Part shown: positions 60,364-64,000 of the stretch, piece after piece
Position numbering within the stretch: the first letter of the stretch is position 1
Layout of the letters: every line of letters starts with the position of its first letter
Assembly: GCA_014904845.1 (NCBI GenBank)
Contig: MU119294.1
Location: 124,001-188,000, forward strand
Length of the DNA: 64,000 nt
Direction: 5' to 3'
From: Acephala macrosclerotiorum
Lineage: Eukaryota > Ascomycota > Leotiomycetes > Helotiales > Mollisiaceae
The notes under the pieces: generated by a model
What the model was told of the DNA's origin: nothing
Databases searched by the model: none
Seen by the model: the letters and a program-made list of their open reading frames with translations, nothing else
Program-made: the position numbers and the translations under genes

Positions 60364-62345
60364 GCCGTCTATTGCATTCACACTTTAGGGTATAATCTCT
60401 TCAGCGTCCGTCACGATGTGCGGATGCTAACAAGTCTTAGTCGACAACAAATATGTCTTCTCCAATTACACTCAGAAGTACAGTACCTCGACGGTCAAGT
60501 CGTGCAGCTACCCATAAACTCAGGATTAATTTTCTCTTTCGTTGGTTCCGTTTTAATCTCCAGACGTGGGCAGCTGCTGCTTTAACCTGAGCCGAGGGTG
60601 AGCGTACCTGATCAGAGCCTGAGCATCCTGAGCATAATGTGGGACCCATTTTGGCCTCCTGCGTGCCCGGCTACAGTTTCCTTACCGAATTTTGCCCGGG
60701 AATCCGTTTCTGCTCCGTTCCCGAAGGAGCAGATTTTGGATCGAGCTCGTGTAGTGGTAATTCAGCCCTACAAGTCAGAATACGGTGGGCTGTTTCGACT
60801 TTTGTTGCATGACCTCAGGGTGAGTCACGGGACTTTATCACATGATGATTGACACATACATCCATCTCTTACCTCAGGCACTCAGGCTATAATTTGAAAG
60901 GAGTAAGGCCACGTAATTTCTGTCCTCTCATAGACGTCCTGAGATCCCTGTCAATCCACATTGCTCTGCGGTTGTTTTATATGTGTTTTTCGTGATTTTG
61001 AAAATCTGGCATATTTAAAATTTATCTTAAACACAATTGATATTAATATAATTATTTGCAAATTTAATCAATTATATATTAGAGTTTTATAGATAAATAA
61101 CTGGGGTTGGCTTTGGAAGAGCAAGTGGGGTCATTACTCGCCAAGTCCTCACTCCGACTTTTTCACCATTGCTGCCGTTGGGGTAGCCACGATACCTTTT
61201 ACAGAGAAGAAATTCGACGAATTGAAATCTATGCCAATTCTAGCTACTTAGAAAAGTGCATTGAATTCTATTGACCTGTTATTTTGACTAATCCGTGATT
61301 GGAAGAAGCCATGCTATCGAGGAAACATAAGGTCTTGAAAATGACCACAACGGATACTTTCCGCATTCAACACCCCGAGTAGCTTAAAGGTTTGGAATCT
61401 TTTGGAGGAGGCAGTGATTGGCCCGGAAACAGATCCGAGCTATAAGAGACAAAACGAATACAGCCTACATGTAAGTTAGCCTTCAGATAGGGGCATGCAT
61501 ATGCGACCTCGCTTGGTGCAGTAACACTTCTTTTCGAAGTCTAATGACGCAGATCCGTTACTACAGCCTGTATTCTTGTACTACCTCAGCTATCAACTAT
61601 AAGCCAATCCGGATAAATGATTAAATACCAGTCCTTATGGGCCCCTGTCATTGAGAACATTTTTCGGTAGTAGTATGGGCAAGAAATACAGAGTGGGAAA
61701 TACCTTACCACCTTTGCAAATATATTTATTTCTCTACAAGTCATAGTTCTATTATTCGATACTCTAAAAAGACAAAAAGAAGAAAGTCTGAAAGTGGTAT
61801 AACTCGTTCACATGGTTTGTCATAATTGTGTGATTTAGCGACTCAAACGGACAACGCACCACACCACCACCTATCATATCGCCAAACCAGAGCTCTCGTT
61901 GCTTCTACGCTGTGCTGTTACAACTGCCACGTAGCTCCACTAAAAAGCGAGAAGGCAGCCTCAATACTCTCATCTAATGCATTATGCACATACACGACCG
62001 AAAGCACCTAGCAGACGGCCAAGTTGTCGTCCCCGACTCTCTCCGGATAATATACTCCACACTCAAATTGTCCTACGGCTGCCACCTAACGCCACGAGAA
62101 AACGCCTCGGCCTCAGCACAAATATGATCCTGCAATATATTGTGCACACATATGAACGGAAGTACCTAGCATTAGATAGGGTGCCGAGGCGAGCTGACTC
62201 TGACGTGTTCTTCTTGTCTTTGATATTAGTTGAAGTGAGGTGCCTCTAAAAAACCACTCCCCAAGGCAACAAAAAATCCCGTCTCACTACGCGTCTTTAA
62301 TTTCCTTACTATTGCTGTTTTACTATAAGATTAGGATTTCCTAGT
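60364..62345. other. Intergenic/decayed, 2 kb
   Basis: The first about 100 bp still carry esterase traces. A short AT-rich patch lies at 61010-61090. The rest has no named gene; a diverged direct repeat lies at its right end (separate entry). Confidence 0.45.
61905..62205 (+). repeat. Imperfect direct repeat, two units about 158 bp apart
   Basis: Two stretches share CTGCCAC near their start, a TGCATTATGCACATA / ATATATTGTGCACACATA core and the tail CCTAGCA (62007-62013 and 62165-62171), ending in GACTCT. They are diverged by many substitutions; origin unknown. Confidence 0.5.
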
Positions 62346-63376
62346 ATGACGGCTATTGTGATTGGAGACGGTATTACTCGAAAGGAGCTAGAGAATTTGT
62401 TAGACCGAAATGGAGTCTATTCAAGCGAAACAAGCATCAGAGCCATGGAAGTGTATGACGGAAGCGAATCCCCCGTTCATCTCCGAATTGGTAACGGTGG
62501 GGCCGGACAGAGTGGGTTGGTGAGAGGTACGCAAAGGCCATTTGTCCTCATTTCTTCCATGCTGACCTATAAAGCACTTTCTGATGCCTTTATCAAGCAA
62601 TCACCACGCCCCCCTTTCAAAATTGCTTGGTTTGAGAGTGACACCACCGAGTCTATCCTCTATCTTAAAGAAGATGTTGTCGATATCGCCATCACCTATA
62701 ACAAAGCTGCAGAACAGCTGGCCATAAAACAGGGCATAGCAAAAGATCATAGATACTATGCTTTCCGCGATCACTTCCTGCTCGTCGGACCGCCATCCAA
62801 TCCTGCCGGGCTAGACAAGAGCCAGGATATTCATGAAATGTTCTCGCAGATCTACACTTCTGCAGAGTCCGGTGATACAGATCCCCCTGTGCGGTTCCTC
62901 AGTAGATTTGACAAATCCGCGACAAACCTTAAAGAATCGGAGCTCTGGATTGAAACCGGTCAGGTGAAGTCCCTCAATCCTAAATATAAGACGATCCAGT
63001 ATTCTAATATTTGCAGGTGCCATGGGCTACGAAAAAATCCCCATGGTATCACGAGCACATAGCCTATCCTATTCAAGCCCTCGAAGTTGCTGCAGCGCTG
63101 CAAGAATACACACTTACGGATTTGGGAACATATCTCTCCGTGAGCTCCAAGGTCGAGTCGCAGCTCACGATCTACAAGAAAGGGACTGACAGCAGTCATG
63201 ACCCACTCCTACTGCCAGCACATATCTTGGTAAGCTGCAAGGCTCAGAATGTATCAATTGCGGAGGAATTCGCACGCTGGGTGACTAGCCTGGCTGGGCA
63301 ACTTGTTATACGAAATTTCAAGAAGAAGGATCAGCGTGTGTATTCTGGGGCGCTGGATGTTGGCAGAGCCGGTTAG
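62346..63376 (+). CDS. Periplasmic-binding-protein-like protein, tungstate-binding (TupA) type (325 aa)
   Basis: Two exons, 62346-62963 and 63017-63376, across a 53-bp intron (CAG/GTGAAG ... TTGCAG/GTG) that restores WIETGQVPWATKKSPWYHEH. The protein resembles bacterial-type extracellular solute-binding proteins of the tungstate/molybdate group: HLRIGNGGAGQSGLVRG (oxyanion-contact-like loop), KIAWFESDTTESILYLKE, VDIAITYNKAAEQLA, HFLLVGPPSNPAGL, RFLSRFDKSATNLKE and PWYHEHIAYPIQAL. No signal peptide is seen from this start, and no ABC permease lies in the window, so its ligand and role in a fungus are open. Such proteins occur sporadically in ascomycetes; transfer from bacteria is possible. It lies between the esterase hairpin element and an AT-rich block. 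Confidence 0.85.
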
Positions 63377-63566
63377 AGCTGGTCAGGCAGAACAAGAGAG
63401 TCATTGCTATCACTCAGAATAACCTTGGACGATGTCCTGATCTCTTATGTGCAAGAGGAGTGGCTGATGAGATTATACAAAGAAACTTATTCTTTACAGG
63501 ACTTCGACTATGGGCTTGATGCTACGTAATTTGCTGTGCAATCTGATATTAATCAAAACCCTGTTA

Positions 63567-64000
63567 AGTCCACACTTTTGACCTTGGGTCGCTTTTCTAC
63601 CTTAGACCGTTTTTTAACTTTTATTAATTTTTCAAATAATTATTATAAATATTAAAAATTAAAAATTTGTATTTTTTATATAAAAACTTTTAAAAGAATA
63701 AATATTAATTTATTAAATAAAAATTATTAATTAATTTAATTTTTATTAAATATTTATAAAAAAAAATATAAATACGAAATTTTATTATAATATAATAATA
63801 ATTATAAAAATTATTTAAAAAGTTTAAAATAAAAAATATAAAATAATAATTATTTTTTAATTTTAAAATATATTATTTATTAAATAGTTTTTAATTTTAT
63901 TAATTATTAATAAAAATAATAAAAATTAAAAATCGATATATTTAATATAAAAATAATCAAAAGTAAAAAAGTAATCCAAGTTTAAAAAGTCCGATTTATA
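63567..64000. mobile_element. AT-rich block with GC-richer edge, possible second MITE-like element (right end outside)
   Basis: After a TA at 63565-63566 the sequence begins AGTCCACACTTTTGACC, includes GGGTCGCTTTTCTAC (compare GGTCCGCTTTTTACAC inside the arm of the element at 59181) and becomes extremely AT-rich to the window edge. The layout resembles the left half of the palindromic element, but the other end is not visible. Confidence 0.4.

Noticed and set aside
61826..62249. Frames at 61826-62011 and 61977-62249 as small genes
   Set aside because: Both lie in the diverged direct repeat and have no protein-like features.

Overview
This window looks like nuclear DNA of a filamentous ascomycete (Pezizomycotina). 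The genes are spliced with short introns of about 44-100 bp, almost all GT-AG, and the families are typically fungal: Zn2Cys6 regulators, GT71 mannosyltransferase, LysM, CFEM-free small secreted proteins, F-box-like proteins and MFS Dal5/TNA1 carriers. The protein flavour suggests Leotiomycetes (Helotiales-like), but that is inference. No bacterial operon logic applies; each gene has its own promoter.

Left part (1-38.7 kb), mostly intact. It holds a secreted purple acid phosphatase (cut by the left edge); a very large gene joining a caspase-like module to a complete Zn2Cys6 transcription factor in one open frame; a broken arsenate reductase; a salicylate-hydroxylase-like FAD monooxygenase beside a TNA1/Dal5-type transporter (possible aromatic-acid uptake and hydroxylation pair); a YwbE-domain/zinc-finger protein; a Zn2Cys6 regulator; an F-box-like gene with a GC-AG intron and a broken F-box-like gene; a small six-cysteine secreted protein; a WW-domain protein; a decayed multi-LysM gene; a GT71 mannosyltransferase; a three-finger C2H2 regulator; an unknown family member with a 'CHWAG' motif; and a Ser/Thr-rich single-pass membrane protein.

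Right part (38.7-64 kb), largely a decaying accessory zone. Here there are remains of a cytochrome P450, a second broken CHWAG-family copy, a frameshifted LPMO-like secreted protein, a tannase/feruloyl esterase with many stops, two adjacent degraded Gfd2-like (RNase-H-fold) genes, and a carboxylesterase split by a 751-bp almost perfectly palindromic element flanked by TA duplications. Intact genes among them are a polytopic membrane protein, an aldoxime-dehydratase-like enzyme and a bacterial-type periplasmic-binding-like protein. AT-rich blocks, including one running off the right edge, suggest repeat-induced mutation.

The two most interesting objects are the caspase-like/Zn2Cys6 fusion (3388-7488) and the hairpin element caught inside the esterase (59181-59931).
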